DNA of 64,000 nt. It comes from Bathymodiolus brooksi. Lineage: Eukaryota > Mollusca > Bivalvia > Mytilida > Modiolidae. Positions 12,020 to 22,743 of the stretch are shown in pieces. The notes under the pieces are model-generated. The model saw only the letters and a list, made by a program, of their open reading frames with translations. It was not told the origin of the DNA and did not search any database. Location: NCBI GenBank assembly GCA_963680875.1, contig OY804578.1:104623689-104687688 (forward strand). Reading direction: 5' to 3'. Position 1 is the stretch's first letter. Each line of letters opens with the position of its first letter. The translations under genes were made by a program, and so were the position numbers.

Positions 12020-12344
12020 AAAGAACCAGAAGAGTACATCAAGTGGACAAATAAACAATTATTGCTACAATCTCCTCAGTACTATAAGATCGTATATACA
12101 AGGCTGATTTCACAGTGTTATAATTATAAAGGTATAAGTGTGTTGAAGTACCTAAACTGTTCGCCATTAATGGTAAAGAACAGAATAGAAAACGGAAGAG
12201 TGAACAGTAAACAAATTCAACTTTTAATGATAATGAACATACCAAAATGAAAATAAAATATAATAATAAATGACTATAAAAACAATAATAAAACAAATAA
12301 ATGGAAAATAAAATAATAAATATATATTGTTACATGGCATTTTT

Positions 12345-12440
12345 CATATCATACCATTTATCAGCTCTAGTACTCTTTATCAGCCCTAGGTCATGATATC
12401 AGCCCGAGAACCGATATCATATACTTCAACAGAGGAAATG
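12345..12440. repeat. partial GATATC-type foldback element
   Basis: TATCAGCCCTAGGTCATGATATCAGCCC and ACCGATATCATATAC are half-symmetric blocks of the same style as the full foldbacks at 12851-12999 and 18066-18220. It looks like a decayed or half copy. Confidence 0.5.
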
Positions 12441-12850
12441 ACTGATTTGTACCAAAATGTTTAGTCATTTTTGGCTAGAATTAAATCAAATCGTGACATA
12501 GTTATAAAACAAAAAAAATATTTTTTAATATGCAAATCCAATAATTTTATTTAGCACTTTCAATATCTCAAGAGAGGAAATTGACAGTTAATAATTTTTT
12601 GCGCAAATATTCAATAAAGCAGATTAAGCAAGTTTATAAAAACAGTTTTCTGAAAATTCACGAAGTGAACTTACGAACATTGACGGAGAGGCATGTGATA
12701 ACATTCCGGAAGCAGTTAATAAACTTGCTTTATCAGCCCGCTTGAGCCATTTATGTGAAACTGAGTAAAATAAACATGATTCCTCTTTTTATTCTTAACA
12801 AAACTCAAAGTTTTATCACAGGATAAAATTTTAGCATTATTATCTACAAG

Positions 12851-12999
12851 TATATGATAAATAGAAATTAATACATGACCTTTTCCTTATCAACCCGGTT
12901 ATCATTCCTAGACACAGTCGAGGGCTAATATGGGTCGAGGAATGATATAATAGGCAGGATGATATGGAAAAGGTCATGTATTAATCTTTTTATCATATA
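12851..12999. mobile_element. foldback/MITE element with internal symmetry
   Basis: Outer arms TATATGATAAA and ATTAATACATGACCTTTTCC at the left are mirrored by GGAAAAGGTCATGTATTAAT and TTTATCATATA at the right. The central part has CGGTTATCATTCCT and AGGAATGATATAATAGGC in opposition. About 149 bp with no ORF. A related element is at 18066-18220. Confidence 0.75.
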
Positions 13000-13615
13000 C
13001 TTCCGACATTATTTTATGAATCAAATAAACAAAATTTAATAATTACAAGAATTCACATGGAAATTTAATTGTGTATTCAACAGATACATTTTCAGAATAC
13101 TATTGTCAAACAAGAGCATCTCTACCCCCATAAATATTAATGGCCACATTTCTTACGAAGGCATTTTGAAACATAGAAAATATAGATGTTATTCTTTAGT
13201 GTCATTTTTTATTGACCGTGAATTGTGAGGAGGGCATTACGATTAGTAGGAATGTAACAAGGATAAAAACGTAACAATTTACGCGGGATTTCATATTTTT
13301 CAAGAAATGTGATCATCATAATTTAGTTCTCGTGAAATATGGTTAGTAAAAAGTATTTTTCATGAACCGTGATGAGACCCCTATATCCCACTCATCTTTG
13401 TGTGTCAGTTAATGTTTGTAGTACAGTCGACACCGGAAATACCGGAAGTAACTTGAACGAGACGCCTCTAATATGGGTTATCAGCTTGGGGGTGACATTA
13501 TGGCTAGTTTACTTCCGGTCGTTGCACATATGCAAAAACTATCACATTGATGCTAAGTATATGATGCAAAATATAATTACCAAAAATAATAAAATATCTC
13601 AGCACGTTAAATATA
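13000..13615. other. no gene seen (possible 3' side of the stalk gene)
   Basis: AT-rich sequence directly downstream of the minus-strand stalk exon. It could hold its 3' untranslated region or an intron. No clear polyadenylation signal was found near the stop. Confidence 0.4.
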
Positions 13616-14328
13616 TTATTTACTACCAGGAAATATATATCTTATTTTAGTACATGCTTTCGTTCCACAGTCGATAAAAATAATGAAGAAAACAACAAAA
13701 CAGATAATTATGATCGCGACTGTCCCCATCGCAATTGATGAATTTCTATTATCGTGCGCTGACGTCCGACGTCGAATTGCTGCCGACGTTGTATTTTTAT
13801 CTATAAGTAGCAGTTTTTCTAAATTTTCTAAGTCCTCTTTCATTGCTTCTTTTAATTCACTCTGTGTGTAGTTAATTCCAATCAAATAAATCCTTTTAGT
13901 TGCGCTGTTGTAACATGCACACGTGCATTGGTCGACGGTCACGGTACCGCCAATATCTGGCGTATTAGAATGTGATTCTGGTTCAGTAGAACTTTGTACG
14001 GGAACAGAAGTTGTGTGCTCCGATGAAGCTGTAGATTGTATGTTTAATGAATCGGACGTGATGTGTTCCTATGAAGCTGTAGATTGTGTGTTTAACGAAT
14101 CGGACGTGATGTGTTCCGATGAGGGTGTAGATTGTTCGTTTAACGAATCGGACGTGGCGTGTTCCGATGAATCTGTAGATTGTATGTTTAGCGAATCGGA
14201 CGTGGTGTGTTCCGATGAGGGTGTAGATTGTTTGGTTGGTGAATCGGACGTGGTGTGTTCCAAAGAGGAACTATAATAGGAAATGGTTGTCGTTGTATGA
14301 ACAGTTGTTTGAATGTCTGTAGTTACAT
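13616..14328 (-). pseudogene. Ser/Thr-rich stalk plus transmembrane exon, copy 1 (nonsense mutation)
   Basis: The exon begins at 14328 after a strong acceptor (GTTTTCCCTGTTTCAG) and encodes a Ser/Thr-rich stalk with five or six 16-residue repeats of the type SSEHTTSDSLNIQST. A CTCACYN cluster, a charged helical stretch (SELKEAMKEDLENLEK), a membrane helix (MGTVAIIIICFVVFFIIFI) and a short basic tail follow. The intact copy 2 exon is at 45023-45735. Here a Ser codon in the fourth or fifth repeat is TAG (14071-14069), which would remove the membrane anchor. Intron phase matches the kringle exon at 29904-30131. The stalk is probably O-glycosylated (inferred). A soluble truncated product is an alternative to a dead gene. 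Confidence 0.62.
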
Positions 14329-14430
14329 CTGAAACAGGGAAAACAGTATTATTTATTATAGGTGTATAACCAATATAGACATGCATCTATTTCCTAAAAA
14401 TAAAACAATATTATATATACGATGACACAT

Positions 14431-14600
14431 TCCAATCCCGCTCATGGCGAGGTGTACTCGATACAACATTATGTGATAAAGTTTGTCAGCGACTTCTGGC
14501 AGGTCGGTGGTTTTCTCTGGGTACTCCGATTTCCTCCACCAATAAAACCGACCGCCACGATATAGCTAAAATATTGTTTAAAGTGGTGTTAAACACCATA
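14431..14600 (+). mobile_element. SINE family A, 5'-truncated
   Basis: Starts at the box-B-like AATCCCGCTCATGGCG and ends with GTGGTGTTAAACACCATAA. The upstream tRNA-like half is missing. It sits about 45 bp beyond the stalk exon region. Confidence 0.75.
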
Positions 14601-15063
14601 ACCCTTAACCCAAATTTTTGTTGTTGTTTTGGGTCTCTCTGAAGATCATCCCGATCAAACACAATAAAATAACTAATCTTAAAACAAGCACTCTTTAACT
14701 AAGTATAAAACAACATGTATTATTCATTATTATTTCGTCAATACACTTTTGATGTCTTTATATAGAATAAGATAGCGCTATTTTTTCAGATTTTTTGTTT
14801 CATTCAATTTTCCACGTCACTAAATTTCAGTTAGAAATATCAATAAGAACATAGATATAAATTGTAAATATTTCATATAAAGTATAATTGCATTTGTTTA
14901 ATATTCAACGTTGTCATAGAACTCATGTATATCGATCTAGACTTCAGTAGTGCTAAAATTTCAACTGGTTTCAAATCTACAAATTACGTTTAATATATAC
15001 ATATGTTTATAATCCCAAAATGACAGTTAATTAATGCTTTTTAACTTAGGGACAGGGTTAGGG

Positions 15064-15307
15064 TTATGGTGTTTAACGCCACTTTCAACAATATTTCAGT
15101 TATATCGTTGTGGTCAGTTTTATTGGTGGCGGAAATAGGAGTACATGGAGAAAACCACGGATCTGTCGCAAGTCACTGACAAACCTTATCACATAATGTA
15201 GTATCGAGTACATCTCGCCATGAGCGGGATTCGAACTCACAACTTTTGTGGTGATAGACACTGATTACATATGTAGTTGTAAATCGAAATACCATATGAC
15301 CACAACG
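15064..15307 (-). mobile_element. SINE family A
   Basis: Minus-oriented; the tail lies at 15064 (TTATGGTGTTTAACGCC on the plus strand) and the tRNA-like head near 15220-15307 (GGGATTCGAACTC). Near full length. Confidence 0.75.
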
Positions 15308-15612
15308 TTCCCCACCACATCCCCTTTATTACATTATGTCTACTTACAAAAGGATATACAGGCGCGTAGCTGCCCTTACGCAAACAATCAATTGCTTGCA
15401 CATCATTTCGGCAAAAAAAAAATCAATTGCTTGCATTAAAAAATATCATTACTGACATGGGAAGAATCCCACTTTTTCATTATAATTAATAATCATTATA
15501 ACGTGTTTTATATGCAATCTGGTAGAAGCGGTCAAAGAGAGTGAAGTTGTTATTAATCAGTTAACTTCGGAACGAAACGACCAAACTGTGTGGGACCCAA
15601 TCGTTATTTGAT

Positions 15613-16212
15613 ATGGCCGTTTCTATTGCCGATGAGTTTGAAATTCTACCGACTATTCCAATGAGAACGGGCCGACAGATCAACCGAGCTGGTCATCCCG
15701 CTGATAACCCTAGCCAGTTTTGACAGCGGTCTATGTACTACCCGTTTCTGGACTATTACATAACAGAGCTTACCGCGAGATTACTTGAAAATGGCGGCAG
15801 ATACCAGGCACGATACTTGATACCAATGAACTTGCCTAGACTAACACCAGGCACCGTAGACGTTATATTTGACACATACAAAACCGATTTACGTTGCGAC
15901 ATAGTTATGTTTAAAGACGAAATCAAAAGGTGGGCATCATTGACAACCGCTAAACCATCGAATCTGAAGGACACCCTTATGTCACAAACAAAGAGCTCTA
16001 TCCTTCAATCATCACATTTTTGTTGATACTTTACACCATGCCTGCCAGCACAGCTACGACGGAGAGATCATTCTCTGTTCTCCGTCGCCTTAAAACGTAC
16101 TTGAGGACAACAATGCCTGACTTCTTTAGCTGTACTGCATGTGCACAGAGACATTGACATTGACATCGACAGTCATGCGCTCATTTACTTTAGGAAAATC
16201 TCGTCATATTGA
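15613..16212 (+). pseudogene. hAT-superfamily transposase C-terminal remnant
   Basis: One frame gives a long stretch with MYYPFLDYYITELTARL and IKRWASL. After a frame change, LTMPASTATTERSFSVLRR and LKTYLR follow. The P-x-S-x-x-x-ERSFS-x-LRR-LKTYLR run is typical of the hAT dimerisation region of the ZMYM/THAP12-like branch. A TGA at about 15721 and at least one frameshift break the frame, so it is dead. Full hAT transposases exceed 500 residues; the zinc finger and RNase-H-fold core with its DDE residues are absent here. Copy 2 holds the same remnant with few changes. Confidence 0.72.
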
Positions 16213-17536
16213 CTTTGGCTACGAACATTAAATTCAAATATAAAATAAATAACGCAAACTACTATGTGTTTTGATTTTTACAACAGGAATTCATTACTTT
16301 CATCATTTTGAATTATTTTGTATTGCCAAATTTTTATTACAAATATACAACATAACACTTAAAACAAGTGGACAATATGGCAATATGAACAGACTGCGAA
16401 TCAAAAGGTGCATGCACTAGCGTGTTCCTATTTTTGTTTAAAGAGGCATTAGCTACGATTTTGACCAACACAATTATGTTTTGGAAATTGGTAAATAGCT
16501 TTATGCGCGTACATTTCATAACATTTATAAGTTACAGAAACACGTTTTATTAAGGCATCAATCATATCTGATAGTTTTTATGGGTAACAAAAATTTACGA
16601 TTTTGGCAGATACTTTGTAACATCTCATTAATCAGCAAAACTTTAAAAAGCAAATATTTAGTATCCATCAGAACAAACATTAATGATTCGCTAGCTTTCT
16701 AAAAATACAATTTTAATAACCAAGGCGGACGGTATATATAAAACTGAATTTATAGGAGCAAGTCGCAGGTTTCAGGAATCAAGGCATTTCTTTTTTAACA
16801 GGTGTTGTACCTCATATTTCCTTTGTTCATATATATTAACTTCCTGAAGTGTTCTGTCAACCGATGCATGTTTTCTGTATGAAACGTGATGGTAAAAAAA
16901 GGAGCGATTTAACAACAGGAATTGCCCTCTCTAATTGCTAGAAAGTTGGCCTTCCGGGGGGCTTGGCCCCCTGATCCCCTTACCAGGGCCCGATGGGGGC
17001 CTTAGGTGGCCCCCAGACCCCTCACCGAAGTTCTTTGATTGCACATAGTTTTACTTCCAGCTACGCCCCTGATATATATACATGTATATTATGTATTTTA
17101 CTTACAGGGTGAGGGGGAGTGTAACTACAATGTATGTGTATAACATTTTAATGTGAAGGAAAATATGGCAAGAGGTACATGAAATAATGCGATGTAAATT
17201 TTATATGGTTAAAATCGATAGCAAAGAATAAATACACCACTTAACACGTTCTTTATAATACCACTGTTAGCCAGATTGTGTGTGAGGCCGGGTTGGCATT
17301 TTACTCACAAATTGAAAGTCCTTGCATGACGGCATCAGAAGGGAGGCTTTAGCCCATAACACTAGTTTCACCCCGCCCCTTTTTTGTGCACGTACCAAGC
17401 TAGGAAGGTAAGCGGGCCTGTATTTGTATGTAAGGGGTACCCATTTTACCTGTTTCTACGATTTTTCAATTGAATTTTGGACTCGTTCTGATAGGGTGAT
17501 ATTTGTGTGTTTTTCATTTAATTATTTTTATATAGC
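16213..17536. other. no gene; contains a GC-rich repeat patch
   Basis: Mostly AT-rich. Positions 16946-17060 are strikingly GC-rich (GGGGGGCTTGGCCCCCTGATC, then GGGGGCCTTAGGTGGCCCCC) and end in CAGCTACGCCCCTGATA, a phrase I have seen in many invertebrate retroelement ends. Microsatellite TA runs follow. The right end, near 17520, is the join of a deletion of about 994 bp relative to copy 2. Confidence 0.5.
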
Positions 17537-17631
17537 GGATGTGGTCGAGTGGTTTAGGGCGATGGACATAAGGCTAAGCGATTGGTGCTGCAGTATATCA
17601 ATGTTGTGAGTTCAAATCCTGTCGGGGGAAG
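17537..17631 (+). pseudogene. tRNA-like (Ser/Leu type) element, diverged
   Basis: Carries box A (GTGGTCGAGTGGTTTAGGGC) and box B (GAGTTCAAATCC) at tRNA spacing for a class II tRNA, but the acceptor ends do not pair. It is more diverged than the units at 19082-20999. In copy 2 (49934-50028) it is preceded by a full body, which has been deleted here. Confidence 0.6.
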
Positions 17632-17763
17632 AACACAAATTTGTCAGCTCAAAGATCTAATTATAACACTGTTTGGTTTAATTATCAGACTTATATATAT
17701 ATATATATATGTACATTTTAACCAATGAAATATATATATGTATGTATGTCTGTTTGTTTGTTG

Positions 17764-18008
17764 GTGTTTAACGCCACTTTCAACAATACTTCAGTTATAT
17801 CGTGACGGTCAGTTTTATTGGTGGAGGAAACTGGAGGACCCGGAGAAAACCACCAATCTACCACAAGTCACTGACAAACTTTATCACATAATGTTGTATC
17901 GAGTACACCTCGCCATGAACGGGGTTCGAACTCACAACTTTAGATGTGATAGGCACTGATTGCACAGGTAGTTGTAAATCCAACTACCATACGATCATGA
18001 CCACGACG
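17764..18008 (-). mobile_element. SINE family A
   Basis: Minus-oriented, nearly complete, running from the GGTGTTTAACGCC tail to the CATGACCACGACGG head flank. Box-B-like GGGGTTCGAACTC near 17922. Confidence 0.75.
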
Positions 18009-18065
18009 GTCCCTACGTGTATTCGGATTCTGTCAGATGGTAGGGAGAAGCATAGCGTATTATTT

Positions 18066-18220
18066 ATAGATTAATGTTAATGCATGCCCTTTTCCATATC
18101 AGGACTGTTATCATCCCGAAAGACCGATATCGGTCAGAGGGCTTTAGCCCGAGGGTCGATATCGGTCGAGGGATGATAACAGTCCCGAAATGGAAAAAGG
18201 CATGCATTAATCTATTTATC
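18066..18220. mobile_element. foldback/MITE element with nested GATATC palindromes
   Basis: Outer arms TTAATGCATGCCCTTTTCC and GGAAAAAGGCATGCATTAA frame inner arms GACTGTTATCATCCCGAA and GGATGATAACAGTCCC. Innermost are GACCGATATCGGTC palindromes and GGGCTTTAGCCC. The shape parallels 12851-12999. No ORF. A right-half relative lies at about 18289-18345. Confidence 0.8.
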
Positions 18221-18343
18221 ACATATTTCAACACTGAATTAAAAAAAAGAACAAAATTAACTTCACACACACACACCAAACTATGAGTGATTGGTATCGG
18301 TTGAGAGATGATAACAGTCTTGATATGGAAAAAGGCATGCATT

Positions 18344-18475
18344 GTTCTATTCATTAAAAGGCTTGATATCATGTTGTTCTATTTATAAAGAGGCTTGATA
18401 TCATGCTGTTCTACTTATAAAGAGACTTGATATCATGCTGTTCTATTTATAAAGAGGCTTGATATCATGTTATCA
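18344..18475. repeat. 32-bp tandem repeat, four units
   Basis: Units of TTCTATTTATAAAGAGGCTT plus GATATCATGCTG, about 32 bp each. They adjoin the half foldback and share its GATATC core, so the array probably grew from a foldback end. Confidence 0.8.
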
Positions 18476-18684
18476 GAGTTTTACCCCGATATCTATCCAT
18501 GGGCTGATATCGCTGTGGCAAGTCGGTGTTTACGTATGGGTAAAATTGACGTTATTACTTATAAATATGTGATAAAATAATATACCAGATGAAAGTAGTC
18601 AGATTTAGCAAGGAAAAGTAAATTATATTTAGATTCTGCAAGTATATACAAAATACCAAGCAGCCATGAGCTCTGTAGAGCTAA

Positions 18685-18687
<3 letters not shown>

Positions 18688-18734
<47 letters not shown>
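18688..18734. repeat. (TA)n microsatellite
   Basis: A pure TA run forming the left border of the tRNA-like array. A shorter TA run at about 21058-21074 forms the right border. Confidence 0.95.
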
Positions 18735-18738
<4 letters not shown>

Positions 18739-19081
18739 TAATTCTAACACTGTTTGGTTTAATTTTCAGACGTATATAATATTTAGTATTAACCTAGTAT
18801 CCTTAGTAACTTTCAGATCCAGTGGGACAGATATATTGTATGGTTGTCACTTGCTTCTAGACGTTTGTTTAATATACTTTATTTACTGTGACTGTATAAT
18901 GAATTCTTCATTATCCTATACAATATATTAAAAATTGCTGAGTTAGATTGCTGTCAAATTATAATATTAAGTATATATGTACCATCTACACACGTTTATG
19001 CACATGTCTTACGTCTATCCCTAGATTTACCTTACGAGAAAAGGTAACACTAGGATTATTGAAGCTCCTTTTTAAGGGAGT

Positions 19082-19176
19082 GGATGTGGTCGAGTGGTCT
19101 AGGGCCCTGGACGTAAGGCTAAGCGAATGGTGCTGCAGTGTATCAATGGTGTGGGTTCAAATCCCGTCGAGGGAAG
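19082..19176 (+). pseudogene. tRNA-like head, array unit 1
   Basis: Box A TGGTCGAGTGGT and box B GGTTCAAATCC fit RNA polymerase III internal promoters, and the length suits a class II (Ser/Leu) tRNA with a long variable arm. The T arm forms (GTGGG with CCCGT), and the D stem can form (GTC with GGC). The expected acceptor pairing fails and the anticodon stem is poor, so a decoding tRNA is unlikely. Confidence 0.6.
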
Positions 19177-19545
19177 AAAAAAAATTTGACAGCTCTAAAA
19201 TCTAATTCTAACACTGTTTGGTTTAATTTTCAGACGTATATGATATTTAGTATTAACCTAGTATCCTTAGTAACTTTCAGATCCAGTGGGACAGATATAT
19301 TGTATGGTTGTCACTTGCTTCTAGACGTTTGTATAATATACTTTATTTACTGTGACTGTATAATGAATTCTTCATTATCCTATGCAATATATTAAAAATT
19401 GCTGAGTTAGATTGCTGTCAAATTATAATATTAAGTATATATGTACCATCTACACACGCTTATACACATGTCTTACGTCTATCCCTAGATTTACCTTACG
19501 AGAAAAGGTAACACTAGGATTATTGAAGCTCCTTTTTAAGGGAGT

Positions 19546-19640
19546 GAATGTGGTCGAGTGGTCTAGGGCGCTGGACGTAAGGCTAAGCGAATGGTGCTGC
19601 AGTGTATCAATGGTGTGGGTTCAAATCCCGTCGAGGGAAG
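19546..19640 (+). pseudogene. tRNA-like head, array unit 2
   Basis: As unit 1, with A for G just before box A (GAATGTGG). Boxes A and B are unchanged. Confidence 0.6.
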
Positions 19641-20009
19641 AACAAAAATTTGACAGCTCTAAAATCTAATTCTAACACTGTTTGGTTTAATTTTCAGACG
19701 TATATAATATTTAGTATTAACCTAGTATTCTTAGTAACTTTCAGATCCAGTGGGACAGATATATTGTATGGTTGTCACTTGCTTCTAGACGTTTGTATAA
19801 TATACTTTATTTACTGTGACTGTATAATGAATTCTTCATTATCCTATACAATATATTAAAAATTGCTGAGTTAGATTGCTGTCAAATTATAATATTAAGT
19901 ATATATGTACCATCTACACACGCTTATACACATGTCTTACGTCTATCCCTAGATTTACCTTACGAGAAAAGGTAACACTAGGATTATTGAAGCTCCTTTT
20001 TAAGGGAGT

Positions 20010-20104
20010 GGATGTGGTCGAGTGGTCTAGGGCGCTGGACGTAAGGCTAAGCGAATGGTGCTGCAGTGTATCAATGGTGTGGGTTCAAATCCCGTCGAGG
20101 GAAG
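20010..20104 (+). pseudogene. tRNA-like head, array unit 3
   Basis: Same boxes and length as unit 1; the head has GGGCGCTGG where units 1 and 4 have GGGCCCTGG. Confidence 0.6.
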
Positions 20105-20473
20105 AACAAAAATTTGACAGCTCTAAAATCTAATTCTAACACTGTTTGGTTTAATTTTCAGACGTATATAATATTTAGTATTAACCTAGTATCCTTAGTA
20201 ACTTTCAGATCCAGTGGGACAGATATATTGTATGGTTGTCACTTGCTTCTAGACGTTTGTATAATATACTTTATTTACTGGGACTGTATAATGAATTCTT
20301 CATTATCCTATACAATATATTAAAAATTGCTGAGTTAGATTGCTGTCAAATTATAATATTAAGTATATATGTACCATCTACACACGCTTATACACATGTC
20401 TTACGTCTATCCCTAGATTTACCATACGAGAAAAGGTAACACTAGGATTATTGAAGCTCCTTTTTAAGGGAGT

Positions 20474-20568
20474 GGATGTGGTCGAGTGGTCTAGGGCCCT
20501 GGACGTAAGGCTAAGCGAATGGTGCTGCAGTGTATCAATGGTGTGGGTTCAAATCCCGTCGAGGGAAG
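20474..20568 (+). pseudogene. tRNA-like head, array unit 4
   Basis: Same as unit 1 including GGGCCCTGG, which suggests these two units share a closer history or conversion. Confidence 0.6.
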
Positions 20569-20912
20569 AACAAAAATTTGACAGCTCTAAAATCTAATTC
20601 TAACACTGTTTGGTTTAATTTTCAGACGTATATAATATTTAGTATTAACCTAGTATCCTTAGTAACTTTCAGATCCAGTGGGACAGATATATTGTATGGT
20701 TGTCACTTGCTTCTAGACGTTTGTATAATATACTTTATTTACTGTGACTGTATAATGAATTCTTCATTATCTTATACAATATATTAAAAATTGCTGAGTT
20801 AGATTGCTGTCAAATTATAATATTAAGTATATATGTACCATCTACACACGCTTATACACATGTTTTACGTCTATCCCTAGATTTACCTTACGAGAAAAGG
20901 TAACACTAGGAT

Positions 20913-20999
20913 TCGAGTGGTCTAGGGCGCTGGACGTAAGGCTAAGCGAATGGTGCTGCAGTGTATCAATGGTGTGGGTTCAAATCCCGTCGAGGGAAG
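20913..20999 (+). pseudogene. tRNA-like head, array unit 5 (5'-truncated)
   Basis: A deletion joins ACTAGGAT directly to TCGAGTGGTC, removing the start of box A; box B remains. This unit should be the least able to recruit TFIIIC. Confidence 0.6.
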
Positions 21000-21066
21000 A
21001 ACAAAAATTTGACAGCTCTAAAATCTAATTCTAACACTGTTTGGTTTAATTTTCAGACGTATATAT

Positions 21067-22405
21067 ATATATATGAGGGTTTATTCTTGACATAAGCATA
21101 AACTCAATTATCCTGCAATCGTCTGATATTGAGTACTAATAAAGGAGTCGAATAAACATCAGTGTTATTTAGTCATACACATAATAACGCTTTTCTGGTA
21201 TCTGTACAGCTAATGGTTAGAAACGGTATTAGCATAAGAGCTGACGAGATAGAGGATACATTTGAAAACGATTTAACACGGTGAGTTGTTTTACTCTGCT
21301 TAGTAAATAAACGTTAGAGAACACCGATGGAGCAAACAAAAATGGACAATCAAGAGAAACTAGCAACATATGCTACATAAGACACAAGGCGAAAAAAAAA
21401 CCCACAACATAATATGTGTTGGACACCACTACACGTAAACACAAACAAATAACATAAATAAAACAACAGGAGGTAAAGACGAACCGAACATCGTTTTAAT
21501 GTGGAAGACGTAACGGACATCACAACCAGAAACTCAGAACGTAAAGACACATAATAGGATATGTTTCTCACACGTGGAAAACACTTACATAATCGCGGCA
21601 TTTCACTGAAAAGGGAGTTATTGGCTCATAAAACTAGTTTAACACCATCACCTTTTACTTGAAGTGCCTGTACCATGCCAGTAAAGTGAGCAATAATGCA
21701 TATGTGTGTTAGGGATATCGATTCTGACTCTTTCTATGATTTTTCAATTGTAATATGAAGCTTACCGACAGTGAGACGCCCGCTATACCTACATTGCTGT
21801 AAGGTAAACCTAATATAGGTAATAAGGGTAATAACAAAATTACCGAACTCCGAACAATCTTACAAAGGGAAAGTCAAAACTCATAAGTATATAAACAGAC
21901 AAAATCAGTCAACAACCGGAAAACTGTGAAAACCGTAATGACCCTGACTTGGTACAGGCATTTCTAAAGGAATGGTGGGTTGAATCAGATTTTAAAGCGC
22001 CAAACCCCCCCCTTTCATTACGTCTTAAAGTTTCCGGCTGTCACTATAACAGTATTTATAACAATACTTGAACAAAACAGGTAAAACAGTTGTCAAAGGC
22101 AGCACCAAACTCAGTGAAGTAAATATCAAAAATACTTTTAATCTTAGTCCATTTTAGCTGATCTGTTATGACTCTTTTGTATTCCTGTGTTTTTTGTTTG
22201 TTTGTTCCCACAGGCTTTTAAAATATTTAGTTTTCCAATATACATGTATTGACTTTGAGATAACACGATGCAGATTATCATGACACTCGTCCTACGCATT
22301 TATTTAGACATACATATTTATTTCTATCACCGAGTCGATACCACTGATATAGTAAGCTATCATCCGCTCAGTAGTCAGTGTTTTAATGTAATATTACATG
22401 ACAGT
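21067..22405. other. no gene; repeat fragments
   Basis: A TA run, then a dispersed repeat (21110-21180, related to 11225-11330), then 21318-21450, which resembles 29425-29530 (AATGGACAATC, AGCAACAT, AAGACACAAGG). The rest is AT-rich and leads to the retrotransposon. Short ORFs show no domain. Confidence 0.5.
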
Positions 22406-22741
22406 ATAAATATATTTATTATTGGTACAGAAGCACATATATTTGCTTACGTAGGACACGTGGTGATGTTTACATCAACACGTCGTCGCATACCTGTATT
22501 AGCATATAGGTTATAGGTATAGAAGTTTTCATTGGACATTATTATGTCGCAATGCAGTATTTCACTTGTAATGACTAGGAAGTTTTTCATTGGACATCGC
22601 TATGTCGCAATGCAGTATTCTACCCGTAATGGTACGGGTATACCCCTTTTCTTCGTGCGGTCTACTCTATTAAATAGAAAGTATTTTCTATTGTTCGTCA
22701 TTCGAAGTTCTACCTTTAACCGAGTAGCATACGTTCTTTGC
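22406..22741 (+). repeat. split direct repeat A1
   Basis: Matches A2 at 26904-27240 almost base for base, from ATAAATATATTTATTATTGG to ACGTTCTTTGC. It contains an internal near-repeat of a 50-base block (TTTTCATTGGACAT, ATGTCGCAATGCAGTATT) at about 22528 and 22585. Confidence 0.9.
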
Positions 22742-22743
22742 CG

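Larger units (their letters stand above)
18738..21066 (+). repeat. 464-bp tandem array with tRNA-like heads
   Basis: The sequence repeats with an exact 464-bp period (identical landmarks at 18948, 19412, 19876, 20340 and 20804). Each unit has a body of about 370 bp and a tRNA-like head of about 95 bp. Units differ by only a few bases, showing recent amplification. The last unit lacks about 33 bp before its head. In copy 2 the same TA-bordered site holds a single unit on the opposite strand (51111-51272). Confidence 0.95.

Noticed and set aside
13923..14276. Plus-strand ORF with VCSDEGVDCLF-type repeats, looking like a Cys-rich repeat protein
   Set aside because: It is the antisense reading of the minus-strand Ser/Thr repeat, which has a strong acceptor, matching phase and a membrane helix.
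14338..14386. Met at 14386 as the start of the stalk protein
   Set aside because: An in-frame TAG lies just upstream, and a strong acceptor at 14329 in the phase required by the kringle exon explains the frame better. A start there is not excluded.
19082..20999. Array of functional tRNA-Ser or tRNA-Leu genes
   Set aside because: The acceptor strands do not pair and the anticodon stem is poor; only promoter boxes and the T arm are convincing.
18948..21028. Chains of 85-aa and 67-aa ORFs repeating every 464 bp
   Set aside because: They arise from reading the tRNA-like tandem unit; the frames cross boxes A and B and have no protein features.
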